Part shown: one piece after another, positions 45,507 through 58,245 of the stretch | How positions within the stretch are numbered: the stretch's first letter is position 1 | Layout: each line of letters opens with the position of its first letter | Origin: Acidobacteriota bacterium | Lineage (GTDB): Bacteria; Acidobacteriota; Vicinamibacteria; Vicinamibacterales; CAVVIG01 | Reading direction: 5' to 3' | DNA length: 64,000 bases | NCBI GenBank assembly: GCA_003222395.1 | Contig: QHWB01000052.1 | Span: 186,001-250,000 of the forward strand | Made by a program: the position numbers and the translations under genes | Notes under the pieces: generated by a model | What the model was told of the DNA's origin: nothing | What the model saw: only the letters and a program-made list of their open reading frames with translations | Databases searched by the model: none

Positions 45507-46690
45507 AGACATCTCATTCCGAACGGATCGCGCGGGCGCTCGACACGTTCCGCATCGAGCTCCCCTCCTGGGGCTTCTCGAACACCGGCACGCGCTTCGG
45601 GAAGTACCTGCAGCCGGCCGCAGCGCTGACGATCGACGAGAAGTTTTCAGACGCCCGGCAGGTCCACCAGCTCACCGGCGCGTGCCCGACGCTCGCACTC
45701 CACGTGCTCTGGGATCTTCCGAGCGGCATCGGCGACGTCGATCGCATCGCGTCGCTGGCGGCAAGCCGCCAGGTCGAGCCTGGATCGATCAATCCGAATC
45801 TGTTCGAGGATCAGGCCTACAAATTCGGATCGTTCGGCAACCCGGACGAGCGCGTGCGCGCGCGCGCCCTGGAGCACGCGCGCGACAGCGTCGCCATCGC
45901 GCGGCGCCTGCGCAGCCGCGACGTCGTCCTCTGGTTCGCCGACGGTTCGAACTACCCCGGAACCGCGAACATTCGACAGCGTAAGCGGTGGTTCGAAGAG
46001 AATCTCGCCGTCCTCCATTCGGATCTGCAGGGCGGGGAGCGCCTGCTCGTCGAGTACAAGCCGTTCGAGCCGGCCTTCTATCACACGGACATTGCCGATT
46101 GGGGCATGGCGCTCGCGTTTGCGCGAGCGGCCGGACCGCGCGCCCGCGTGCTCGTCGACACCGGACACCATTACCAGTCGCAGAACATCGAGCAGATCGT
46201 CTCGTGGCTCCTGTCGGAGGGCATGCTCGGCGGCTTTCACTTCAACGATCGGCGGTACGCCGACGACGACCTGACGCTCGGATCGATCGACCCCTATCAG
46301 GTGTTCCGGATCTTCCACGAGATCCTGTTCTTCGAGTGGGAGTCGGGGCGGCGCGCCGACATCGCCTACATGATCGATCAGAGCCACAACCTCAAAGGGA
46401 AGATCGAGGCGATGATCCAGACCGTCGGGTACGCCCAGGAGCTGTACGCGAAAGCCGCGCTCGTCGACTACGAAGCGCTCGCATCGGCCCAGGCCGGCTG
46501 CCGGCTGGTCGAAGCCGAATCGGTGCTGCGCGACGCGTTCGCGACCGACGTGCGGCCGATCATCCAGGACTGGCGCCGGACCAACCGGCTGCCGGTCGAT
46601 CCGCTCGATGCCTTCCGGCAGAGCGGCTACCTCGAACGCATCACGGCCGAGCGCGGCGGCCGGACCTCAGCGGCCTCGTCGTACGCGTAG
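45503..46690 (+). CDS. rhaI: L-rhamnose isomerase, RhaI type
   Basis: 395 residues. The sequence matches the Pseudomonas stutzeri-type isomerase: FSNTGTRFGKYLQPAAALTI near the N-terminus, then INPNLFEDQAYKFGSFGNPD, SNYPGTANIRQRKRWFEENL, LLVEYKPFEPAFYHTDIADW and VDTGHHYQSQNIEQIV. GGFHFNDRRYADDDLTLGSI supplies late metal ligands. It converts L-rhamnose to L-rhamnulose, the first step of the pathway completed by rhaB and rhaEW. Its gene lies with the mutarotase-like gene on the opposite strand from rhaB. The four-base overlap suggests one transcript. Specificity on other deoxy or aldo-sugars is known to be broad in this type. Confidence 0.93.
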   Translation: MKTSHSERIARALDTFRIELPSWGFSNTGTRFGKYLQPAAALTIDEKFSDARQVHQLTGACPTLALHVLWDLPSGIGDVDRIASLAASRQVEPGSINPNLFEDQAYKFGSFGNPDERVRARALEHARDSVAIARRLRSRDVVLWFADGSNYPGTANIRQRKRWFEENLAVLHSDLQGGERLLVEYKPFEPAFYHTDIADWGMALAFARAAGPRARVLVDTGHHYQSQNIEQIVSWLLSEGMLGGFHFNDRRYADDDLTLGSIDPYQVFRIFHEILFFEWESGRRADIAYMIDQSHNLKGKIEAMIQTVGYAQELYAKAALVDYEALASAQAGCRLVEAESVLRDAFATDVRPIIQDWRRTNRLPVDPLDAFRQSGYLERITAERGGRTSAASSYA

Positions 46691-46730
46691 CCCATCGTCC
46701 GCCGAATCACTCCCGGCGTCCGCATCGGCC

Positions 46731-46764
46731 ACAAAACACACGAAACCACGAAAAACACGAAAAA
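46731..46764. repeat. CACGAAA half-element
   Basis: Three spaced CACGAAA words lie in the gap between rhaI and gltB. They match the left arm of the 189-base inverted repeat at 29253, without its partner arm. It could be a decayed copy. Confidence 0.5.
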
Positions 46765-46825
46765 TATTGAATAGAGAAGAAAGACCTCGTCCACGGCGGC
46801 GCGGAGCGCTGCGCCGTCACCGCCG

Positions 46826-46855
46826 TTGAACCATTCCCATAACGAATGGGTTCAA
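46826..46855. promoter_or_regulatory. Hairpin upstream of gltB
   Basis: TTGAACCATTC and GAATGGGTTCAA pair with one bulge around a CCATAAC loop. A T-rich run follows (TTGTATTTTGTTTC). It lies 52 bases before the chosen gltB start. It could be a terminator of the rhaI transcript or an operator/leader structure of the nitrogen operon; the sequence does not decide. Confidence 0.4.
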
Positions 46856-46907
46856 TCCGATCATTGTATTTTGTTTCTGGCTCGTGGTCTGGGATAACTG
46901 GCAGGCC

Positions 46908-51468
<4,561 letters not shown>

Positions 51469-51476
<8 letters not shown>

Positions 51477-52878
51477 GGTCACCGGGTTCCTCGAGATCCA
51501 GCGGCAAAAGGCGCCGTCGCGTCCGATTGCCGAGCGCGTGCGCGACTGGCGGGAAGTGCCGCTTCCCCACGAGCCATCGGCGCTGAAGGATCAAACCGCG
51601 CGCTGCATGGACTGCGGGATTCCGTTCTGTCACCACGGCTGTCCGCTCGGCAACCTGATTCCCGACTGGAACGATCTCGTGTATCGCGACAGGTGGCGCG
51701 CCGCCATCGATCGGCTGCACGCGACGAACAATTTCCCGGAATTCACGGGGCGGCTGTGCCCCGCGCCGTGCGAGGGATCGTGCGTGCTCGGGATCAACGA
51801 CGCGCCGGTGACGATCAAGTCGGCGGAGGTCGCGATTATCGAGCGCGCGTTCGCCGAAGGATGGATTGGCGCGCAGCCGCCCGCATCGCGGACGGGCAAG
51901 CGTGTGGCCGTCGTCGGCTCGGGACCGGCGGGCCTGGCGGCCGGCGATCAGTTGAACCGCGCGGGCCACCACGTGACCGTCTTCGAGCGCGCGGATCGCA
52001 TCGGCGGACTGCTTCGCTATGGCATCCCGGCATTCAAGCTCGAAAAACGGTGGCTGGAGCGCAGGCTGGCGCTGATGCGCGAGGAAGGCATCGTCTTCCA
52101 GACCGGGTGTCACATCGGTGTGAACCGCGATGCGCGGGCGCTGAAGCGCGATTTCGATGCCATCGTGCTGGCGGGCGGATCGACCGTGCCGCGCGACCTG
52201 CGCGTGCCCGGTCGCGAGCTGGCGGGCATTCATTTCGCGATGGACTATCTGACGGCCCAGAATCGCGCGTGCGAGGGCGACGAAGTCGAGACGATCAGCG
52301 CGCGCGACAGGCACGTCATCATCATCGGCGGCGGCGACACCGGCGCCGATTGCCTCGGCACCGCGCATCGCCAGGGCGCGCGCAGCGTGCGGCAGCTCGA
52401 GCTGCTGCCGCGTCCACCCGATACGCGCGCTCCGCAGAATCCGTGGCCGACGTGGCCGAACATCTTCCGCGTGTCGCCGGCGCACGAAGAAGGCGGCGAG
52501 CGCCACTACGCCATCGCGACCGAACGGTTCTCCGCCGCGCCCGGCAGGAACGACGGCCGCGTCGCGCTGCTACACGCCGTCACGCTCGACACGAAGGAGT
52601 CGATCGAGTTCGACGCCGATCTCGTGCTGCTCGCGATGGGATTCCTCGGACCCGAACCGAACGGCGTCGTCGACGGATTGGGGATCGAGCTCACCGCGCG
52701 CGGCACGGTCGCCCGCAATAGGGACTGGATGACGAACGTGCCGGGCGTTTTCGCGGCCGGCGACATGCAGCGCGGCCAGTCGCTCATCGTCTGGGCGATC
52801 GCCGACGGCCGAAGCTGCGCGCGCGGCGTCGACGCGTACCTCATGGGCAGTTCGTCGTTGCCGGCGCCCGTCGCGTAG
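51469..52878 (+). CDS. gltD: Glutamate synthase (NADPH), small subunit
   Basis: 469 residues. Two Fe-S cysteine groups are visible: C46, C49, C54, C58 ([18 protein letters not shown]) and C97, C101, C105 ([14 protein letters not shown]). FAD binds at [15 protein letters not shown] and NADPH at [20 protein letters not shown]. The C-terminal FAD segment [20 protein letters not shown] is intact. It supplies electrons from NADPH to GltB. It starts 8 bases before the gltB stop and ends 5 bases before glnD. Confidence 0.95.
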
Positions 52879-52883
52879 CGCGC

Positions 52884-55376
52884 ATGGCGACGTCGCTCTC
52901 CGCCGTGGAAAGCGCGCGAGAGGAGCTGTCGGCGGCTGCCGCGCGCGGCGAGGGCGGACGCGCGGCCCTTCGGCGCTTTTCGGACTGCGTCGACGAATTC
53001 CTCGAACGGCTGTTCGCTGAAGCACCGCGCGCGGCCGTCGCCAGCCTCATCGTCGCGCTCGGCGGCTACGGTCGGCGCCAGCTGTGTCTGCACTCGGACA
53101 TCGACGTCCTGCTCCTGTTCGACGGCCAGATCGAGGAAGCCGAAGAGAAACGCGTGCGCTCCATCCTGCATCCGCTGTGGGATGCGCGCTTCTCGGTCGG
53201 CCATCAGATCCGGCAGATGGCCGACTTCGCCGAGCTCGAAATCGACAACCCGGAATTCCTGCTCGCGCTGCTCGACGCGCGCGCGGTCGCCGGCGACGCG
53301 ACCCTTCTCGATCGCATCGCGAGGCGCGTCCGCTCTCCGGCCGCCCATGCGCGGATTCTCGACGCGCTGAAGCGTCTGATCGACGAGCGGCACGCGCGCT
53401 TCAACGACACCTTCTACCAGCTCGAACCGGATGTCAAAGACGCTCCCGGCGCCCTGCGCGACGTCTGGGCCGCGCGAACGATCGCCGCCATCACCGATCC
53501 GGCGGTCATCGATCGAGGCGCGTCCGACCGCTCCCGTCTCGACGAAGCGGAGGAATTCCTGCTGCGTCTGCGGTCCATCCTCCACGTCGAGCACAAACGC
53601 AACAACAACGTGCTGAGCCACGAGAATCAGGAACAGGCGGCGCGCCTGATGCGATACGCCGGCGCGCCGCGCCAGCAGGTCGAGCGTCTGATGGGCGACT
53701 ACTTCCGCCACGCTCGCGCCGTCAGCCGATCGCTCGAATGGGTCCGGCAGGTCGCGCCCGTGCCGGTGGCGGCGAATCTCGTGCGGTCGCGTGACGGCAT
53801 TCGGTTCATCGACGCCGATTACGCCGACGCGCATCCCGAGAGCTGGCTGCAGCTGTTTCAGACCGCGATCGAAGCCAACGCCGCGGTCACGGACGGCACG
53901 CTGGCGTGGATTCAGCAGCGGGTCGAACGGCATCGACCGGAGGAATTCTTCCCGAGGCCCGTGAACCGCGCGGCGCTGCTCGCGTTCCTGCGGCCGCGCG
54001 CCGGACTCTACGCGCGGCTGTCGGAGATGCACGACTGCGGACTGCTCGGGCGAATGTTCCCCGAGTTCCAGGCGATCTTCTGCCGCGTCGTGCGCGACTT
54101 CTATCACAAGTACACGGTCGACGAGCACACGCTGCTGACGATCAGAAATCTCGAACGGCTCGCGACGCGCGCGGTGAAGGGCCGCGAGCGCTTCAGCGCG
54201 CTCGTCGACGATCTGGCGCAGCCGGAGCTGCTGGTCCTGTCGCTGCTCTTCCACGACGTCGGCAAATGGCGCGACGAGGATCACGTCGAAGAAAGCGTGC
54301 GGATGGCGCTGGAGATGATGCGGCGCCTCGAGCTTCCCGAGGAATCGATTGCACTCGTCGAGTTCCTCATCCGCCATCACACGCGGATGTCGCTCGTCGC
54401 GTTCCGCCGCGATACCGAGGATCCGGAGATCGTCCGGCAGCTGGCCGATCTCGTCGGCATCGAAGAGCGGCTGAAGATGCTGTGCCTGCTCACGCTCGTC
54501 GACGTCGAGGCGGTCAACCCCGACACGCTGACGCCATGGCGCGAGGAGCTGCTCTGGCGGCTGTACGTGGACACGTACAACCACCTCACGCTCGAGTACG
54601 CCGACGAGCGCATCGAGCACGAGGAGTCCGGGCTGCGCGCGTTGATCGCCGGTCGTCCCGCTGACATGACGGAAGCCGAGATCGCGCGATTCGCCGAGGG
54701 GCTGCCCCGCCGATATCTGCAGCTCTTCCCCTCCGAGGAGATCTACCGCCACGTCCGGCTGTCACGCGACATGCACCCCGACGACCTCCATGCGGATCTC
54801 AAACGGAAGGATTCGCTGTGGGAGCTGACGGTCGCCACGCTCGACAAGCCGTTCCTGTTCTCGAACATCTGCGGCGCGCTGTCGTCGTTCGGCATGGACA
54901 TCGCGCGCGGTCACGCGATGACGAACCCGAACGGCCTCGTGCTGGACGTGTTTCAGTTCACCGACCAGGAACGCTTCCTCGAGCTCAACGCGACCGGCAA
55001 GGATCAGTTCCTGAACGTGCTCGGCGCGGTCATCTCCGGGCGGACGGACGTCACCGACCGGTTGCGCGCGCGCGAGCAGAGCGTGCTCTACCGGCGACGC
55101 GCCGGCGTGACGCCGACGCCGCCGGTGATTCACGCGGACAACCAGGCATCGCGCCGCTACACGATCCTCGATCTCGTGGCGGACAATGCGCTCGGCCTGC
55201 TGCACCGCGTCAGCCGCGTCATCTCGCGGCATGGCTGCGACGTCGACCTCGTGCTGATTTCCACCGAGGGTCAGAAGGCCATCGACGTGTTCCACATCAC
55301 GAAGGCGGGCGCCAAGCTGACCGACGCGGCGATCGCCGATCTGACCGCGGATATCCACCGGACGCTGGAGGCATGA
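52884..55376 (+). CDS. glnD: [Protein-PII] uridylyltransferase / uridylyl-removing enzyme
   Basis: 830 residues. The nucleotidyltransferase site is in ALGGYGRRQLCLHSDIDVLL (G60-G61, S71, D72, D74). The central HD domain (SLLFHDVGKWRDEDHVEESV, about residue 457) would remove UMP. Two C-terminal ACT domains follow: ATLDKPFLFSNICGALSSFG (about 650) and LVADNALGLLHRVSRVISRH (about 760), which bind glutamine. It modifies the PII protein encoded one base after its stop. The start is fixed by the tight junction to gltD; no alternative is needed. Confidence 0.95.
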   Translation: MATSLSAVESAREELSAAAARGEGGRAALRRFSDCVDEFLERLFAEAPRAAVASLIVALGGYGRRQLCLHSDIDVLLLFDGQIEEAEEKRVRSILHPLWDARFSVGHQIRQMADFAELEIDNPEFLLALLDARAVAGDATLLDRIARRVRSPAAHARILDALKRLIDERHARFNDTFYQLEPDVKDAPGALRDVWAARTIAAITDPAVIDRGASDRSRLDEAEEFLLRLRSILHVEHKRNNNVLSHENQEQAARLMRYAGAPRQQVERLMGDYFRHARAVSRSLEWVRQVAPVPVAANLVRSRDGIRFIDADYADAHPESWLQLFQTAIEANAAVTDGTLAWIQQRVERHRPEEFFPRPVNRAALLAFLRPRAGLYARLSEMHDCGLLGRMFPEFQAIFCRVVRDFYHKYTVDEHTLLTIRNLERLATRAVKGRERFSALVDDLAQPELLVLSLLFHDVGKWRDEDHVEESVRMALEMMRRLELPEESIALVEFLIRHHTRMSLVAFRRDTEDPEIVRQLADLVGIEERLKMLCLLTLVDVEAVNPDTLTPWREELLWRLYVDTYNHLTLEYADERIEHEESGLRALIAGRPADMTEAEIARFAEGLPRRYLQLFPSEEIYRHVRLSRDMHPDDLHADLKRKDSLWELTVATLDKPFLFSNICGALSSFGMDIARGHAMTNPNGLVLDVFQFTDQERFLELNATGKDQFLNVLGAVISGRTDVTDRLRAREQSVLYRRRAGVTPTPPVIHADNQASRRYTILDLVADNALGLLHRVSRVISRHGCDVDLVLISTEGQKAIDVFHITKAGAKLTDAAIADLTADIHRTLEA

Positions 55377-55377
55377 G

Positions 55378-55710
55378 ATGAAGCTGATCAAGGCCATCGT
55401 GCGCCCCAACAAAGTCGACGACGTGAAGGACGCGCTCGGACGCGTGAGCCTCCCGGGCATGACGGTGACCGAAGTCCGCGGCCACGGAAAACAGAAAGGC
55501 CACACGGCGATCTACCGCGGCAAGGAATACGACGTCAGCCTGCTGCCCAAGATGGAAATCGAGGTCGTCGTGCCCGACAACCTCGTCGACGATGCGGTCG
55601 CCGCCATCATCACCGCCGCGCGGACCGGCGAGATCGGAGACGGCCGCGTGTTCGTCATTCCCGTCGAGCAGAGCTATCGCATCCGTACGGGTGAACGGAG
55701 CGACACGTGA
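55378..55710 (+). CDS. glnK: Nitrogen regulatory protein PII
   Basis: 110 residues, a full-length PII protein. It begins MKLIKAIVRPNKVDDVKDAL. The T-loop reads GHGKQKGHTAIYRGKEYDVS; the tyrosine in KEYDV corresponds to the uridylylated Y51. VVPDNLVDDAVAAIITAART precedes the second signature GEIGDGRVFVIPV. It binds ATP/ADP and 2-oxoglutarate and should block the Amt channel. Coupling to amt (GTGA overlap) is the classic glnK-amtB arrangement, so the symbol glnK is preferred over glnB. Sitting with its own modifying enzyme in one operon is less common. Confidence 0.93.
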   Translation: MKLIKAIVRPNKVDDVKDALGRVSLPGMTVTEVRGHGKQKGHTAIYRGKEYDVSLLPKMEIEVVVPDNLVDDAVAAIITAARTGEIGDGRVFVIPVEQSYRIRTGERSDT

Positions 55711-57146
55711 AACCAACCCACCCGACCTACCCGACCTGCCTGGCCCTCGCGATCCTCGTGTTGCTGTGCGTCACGCTCCCGATTGGAGCGCTCCACGCGC
55801 AGCCGACCTCCAGCGCGCCTGTCGCGGCGGCGGCACAGACCGATCTCGCGAAGCTCGATCAACGCCTCATCGCCGCGCAATCGTCGGCCGACAACGCGTG
55901 GATGCTCGTGAGCGCGGCTCTCGTGTTGATGATGACCGGCCCGGGGCTCGCGCTGTTCTACGGCGGGCTCGTCCGCCAGAAGAACACGCTCGCGATCATG
56001 ATTCAGAGCTTCGCGCTCATGGCGTTCATCACCGTGCTGTGGGCCGTCGTCGGCTACAGCCTCTGCTTCGGCGAAGGGACGCCGATCATCGGCGGATTCG
56101 GTCACGTGCTCCTCCGCGGCGTCGGCGTCGATCCGAACGCCGACTACGCGGCGACGATTCCGCAGCTGACGTTCATGGTCTATCAGCTGATGTTCGCGAT
56201 CATCACGCCGGCGCTGATCACCGGCGCCACGGCCGAGCGGATGACGTTCAGCGGCACGGTCGTCTTCATGGCGTTGTGGTCGCTCTGCGTCTATGCGCCG
56301 CTCGCGCACATGGTGTGGGGCAAGGGCGGCCTGCTGAACGCGACGCTCGGCGGCCGCTTCCCGACGCTCGACTTCGCGGGCGGCACCGTCGTGCACATCA
56401 CGTCGGGTGTGTCGGCCCTCGTCTGCGCGCTCTATCTCGGCAAGCGCACCGGCTATCCGAAGGAGCCGATGCCGCCGCACAGCCTCGTCCTGAGCTTCAT
56501 CGGCGCCTGCCTTCTGTGGGTCGGCTGGTTCGGGTTCAACGCGGGCAGCGCGCTCGCCTCGAACGGTCTCGCGACGAGCGCGTTCGTCGCGACGCATTTC
56601 GCGGCGGCGTCGGCGACCATCGGCTGGCTCGCCGCCGAATGGACGACGCGCGGCCGGCCGAGCGCGCTCGGCGCCATCTCCGGCGCCGTCGCAGGTCTCG
56701 TGGCGATTACGCCGGCGTCAGGGTTCGTCGCGCCGGTGCCGGCAATGATCATCGGCCTCGCCGCCGGCACCGGCTGCTTCGTGATGGTGACGATTGCGAA
56801 AGGCCGCTTCGGCTACGACGATGCGCTCGACGCATTCGGCGTGCACGGCGCGGGCGGAACGATCGGCGCGCTGCTGACCGGTGTGTTCGCGACGCAGAGG
56901 GTCAATCCGATCTTTCACGATTCGCAGGGACGGTCCTTGCCGGTCGGCTGGGTCGACGGCAACCCGTCGCAGATTGGCTATCAGCTCGTGGGGATCGCGA
57001 CGGCGTGGATCTTCGCGCTCGTCGGCAGCATCGTGCTGCTCAAGATCACCGACCTCGTCGTCGGCGTACGCGCGAGCGAGGAGCAGGAGATCGAAGGGCT
57101 CGACCTGACGGAACACGGGGAGGAAGCGTACAACTTGGAAATGTAG
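55707..57146 (+). CDS. amtB: Ammonium transporter
   Basis: 479 residues from GTG 55707, whose GTGA overlaps the PII stop. A signal peptide (about 1-32) precedes the eleven membrane helices, so the N-terminus is outside. The helix ALVLMMTGPGLALFYGGLVR and the pore histidines in TVVHITSGVSALV and DAFGVHGAGGTIGALLTGVF are present. The cytoplasmic C-terminus has the DLTEHGEEAYNLEM tail, with the conserved region that contacts PII. It conducts ammonium into the cell under PII control. Confidence 0.95.
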   Translation: MKPTHPTYPTCLALAILVLLCVTLPIGALHAQPTSSAPVAAAAQTDLAKLDQRLIAAQSSADNAWMLVSAALVLMMTGPGLALFYGGLVRQKNTLAIMIQSFALMAFITVLWAVVGYSLCFGEGTPIIGGFGHVLLRGVGVDPNADYAATIPQLTFMVYQLMFAIITPALITGATAERMTFSGTVVFMALWSLCVYAPLAHMVWGKGGLLNATLGGRFPTLDFAGGTVVHITSGVSALVCALYLGKRTGYPKEPMPPHSLVLSFIGACLLWVGWFGFNAGSALASNGLATSAFVATHFAAASATIGWLAAEWTTRGRPSALGAISGAVAGLVAITPASGFVAPVPAMIIGLAAGTGCFVMVTIAKGRFGYDDALDAFGVHGAGGTIGALLTGVFATQRVNPIFHDSQGRSLPVGWVDGNPSQIGYQLVGIATAWIFALVGSIVLLKITDLVVGVRASEEQEIEGLDLTEHGEEAYNLEM

Positions 57147-57172
57147 CAGCTATTACAGAGCAGACCGTTTAA

Positions 57173-57643
57173 TTACGTTGGTCGTCGAGTCGGCGTTCGG
57201 AAAACGTACACGAGAAAGCCACCAATCGCCATCCCCACGACGGCGTCAAGGCGCATCAACAACGGCCCTGCACTCGCCAACCGGTTCAGGACCGCCCGCG
57301 CGCGGGCAACGCCGAACCCCGGCGTCGTCAGTCCCGCGATGATCACGACGAGGCCGAGCACGCGGAGCGTCCGCGGTGCCCGCGATGCCGGCGCGGCGAG
57401 CACGAACACCAGCCCAATTGCGATTCTCAGGGCGGCGATCGCGTAAAGTCCGGCCGGCGTCATCACCGAGCGCTCCAGTGAGAGGCGCAGATCGGGTGCC
57501 GCAAAGCTGATCGCACTACCGAGGATGACAAGCGCGCCAATAACGAGCCCAAGCTTGTAAGAAATGTGGGGCCCCACGCGATTGAGAAATGCTCGGGCCA
57601 GCATGGCGAGTTGGCTGTCCACTGACGGTCTCAGCGCGCACAC
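57173..57643 (-). CDS. Hypothetical membrane protein
   Basis: 156 residues with four predicted helices: LGLVIGALVILGSAISFAAP, LYAIAALRIAIGLVFVLAAP, LRVLGLVVIIAGLTTPGFGV and LDAVVGMAIGGFLVYVFRTP. Base composition is less GC-rich than its neighbours. An ATG further in (MLARAFLNRVGPHISYKLG, codon 14) may be the true start. No function is recognised. It points towards the nitrogen operon, so it is not part of it. Confidence 0.65.
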   Translation of the reverse strand: MCALRPSVDSQLAMLARAFLNRVGPHISYKLGLVIGALVILGSAISFAAPDLRLSLERSVMTPAGLYAIAALRIAIGLVFVLAAPASRAPRTLRVLGLVVIIAGLTTPGFGVARARAVLNRLASAGPLLMRLDAVVGMAIGGFLVYVFRTPTRRPT

Positions 57644-57655
57644 TGACGAGAATCG

Positions 57656-57998
57656 TTATCCAGCGTGGGCCAACCATCCGAAGCCCCCCGCCGGGTAGAC
57701 GACGATGAAGCCGTGCTCATCGGCCACCCTGTTCCAGTGAGTTATTGCCATTTGCGCGGCCGGCCACAGCGCGGCGGCGTGCATGCTGATGACGAGCGGG
57801 CGTGGGCCTGGCGCGGTCGTTGCTCCGTGGGACGTACAGCAAGTAATCTCGCTTCTGGCCCGAGGAGATGATCGTGCCGTTGGTCCGATTCAGGGCGTAG
57901 ACAGACACAGCGGCTATCGAGAACAACAGCAAAGGCAGGCCGGCGACAGCCAGCACAGCGCCGATCACGATCTTCCTGACCTTCACCGTCGATTTCAC
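57656..57998 (-). pseudogene. Alpha/beta hydrolase (PHB-depolymerase-like) remnant
   Basis: From GTG 57998 the frame reads VKVRKIVIGAVLAVAGLPLL, an N-terminal anchor, then NGTIISSGQKRDYLLYVPRS. Near 57803 one extra C shifts the frame. The correct frame continues HAAALWPAAQMAITHWNRVA and DEHGFIVVYPAGG, the start of the hydrolase domain, and stops at 57656. The rest of the enzyme, including the catalytic Ser, Asp and His region, is missing. A frameshift plus truncation makes this inactive. Confidence 0.75.
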
Positions 57999-58045
57999 GT
58001 GTCCTCGTTCGACCACCGAGAGAAGGGGGCGACCATGAGGCGTGA

Positions 58046-58231
58046 ACAGATGAAAACCATAGCGCCGTGATACTCGGCACCTGGAAGCTGCTCGGTGCGA
58101 TCGCCATCGCCGCCCCGGGTCTTCCACGAGTGAAGGAATGGGCCTATGCCGGTTTCGTGTTCGACCTGACCGCGGCCGCTGTCTCGCGGGCGGCGGTCGG
58201 CGACGGCGCAGCGGACATTATCGCGGTGTGA
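58046..58231 (+). pseudogene. DoxX-like membrane protein fragment
   Basis: A short frame reads VILGTWKLLGAIAIAAPGLP and KEWAYAGFVFDLTAAAVSRA, ending AVGDGAADIIAV. This is the middle of a DoxX-like protein (usually about 120-130 residues), with neither its first nor its last helix. No ribosome-binding site stands before it. It faces away from the hydrolase remnant. Confidence 0.65.
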
Positions 58232-58245
58232 CTACCTAAAACAAA

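Noticed and set aside
46884-46907. GTG 46884 as gltB start
   Set aside because: It adds only eight residues and no better ribosome-binding site; ATG 46908 puts the nucleophile cysteine at the usual place.
57568-57579. GTGGGGCCCCAC palindrome as a copy of the GGGGCCCC repeat
   Set aside because: Only 12 bases match and the flanks of the repeat are missing; it lies in the membrane-protein gene and may be chance.
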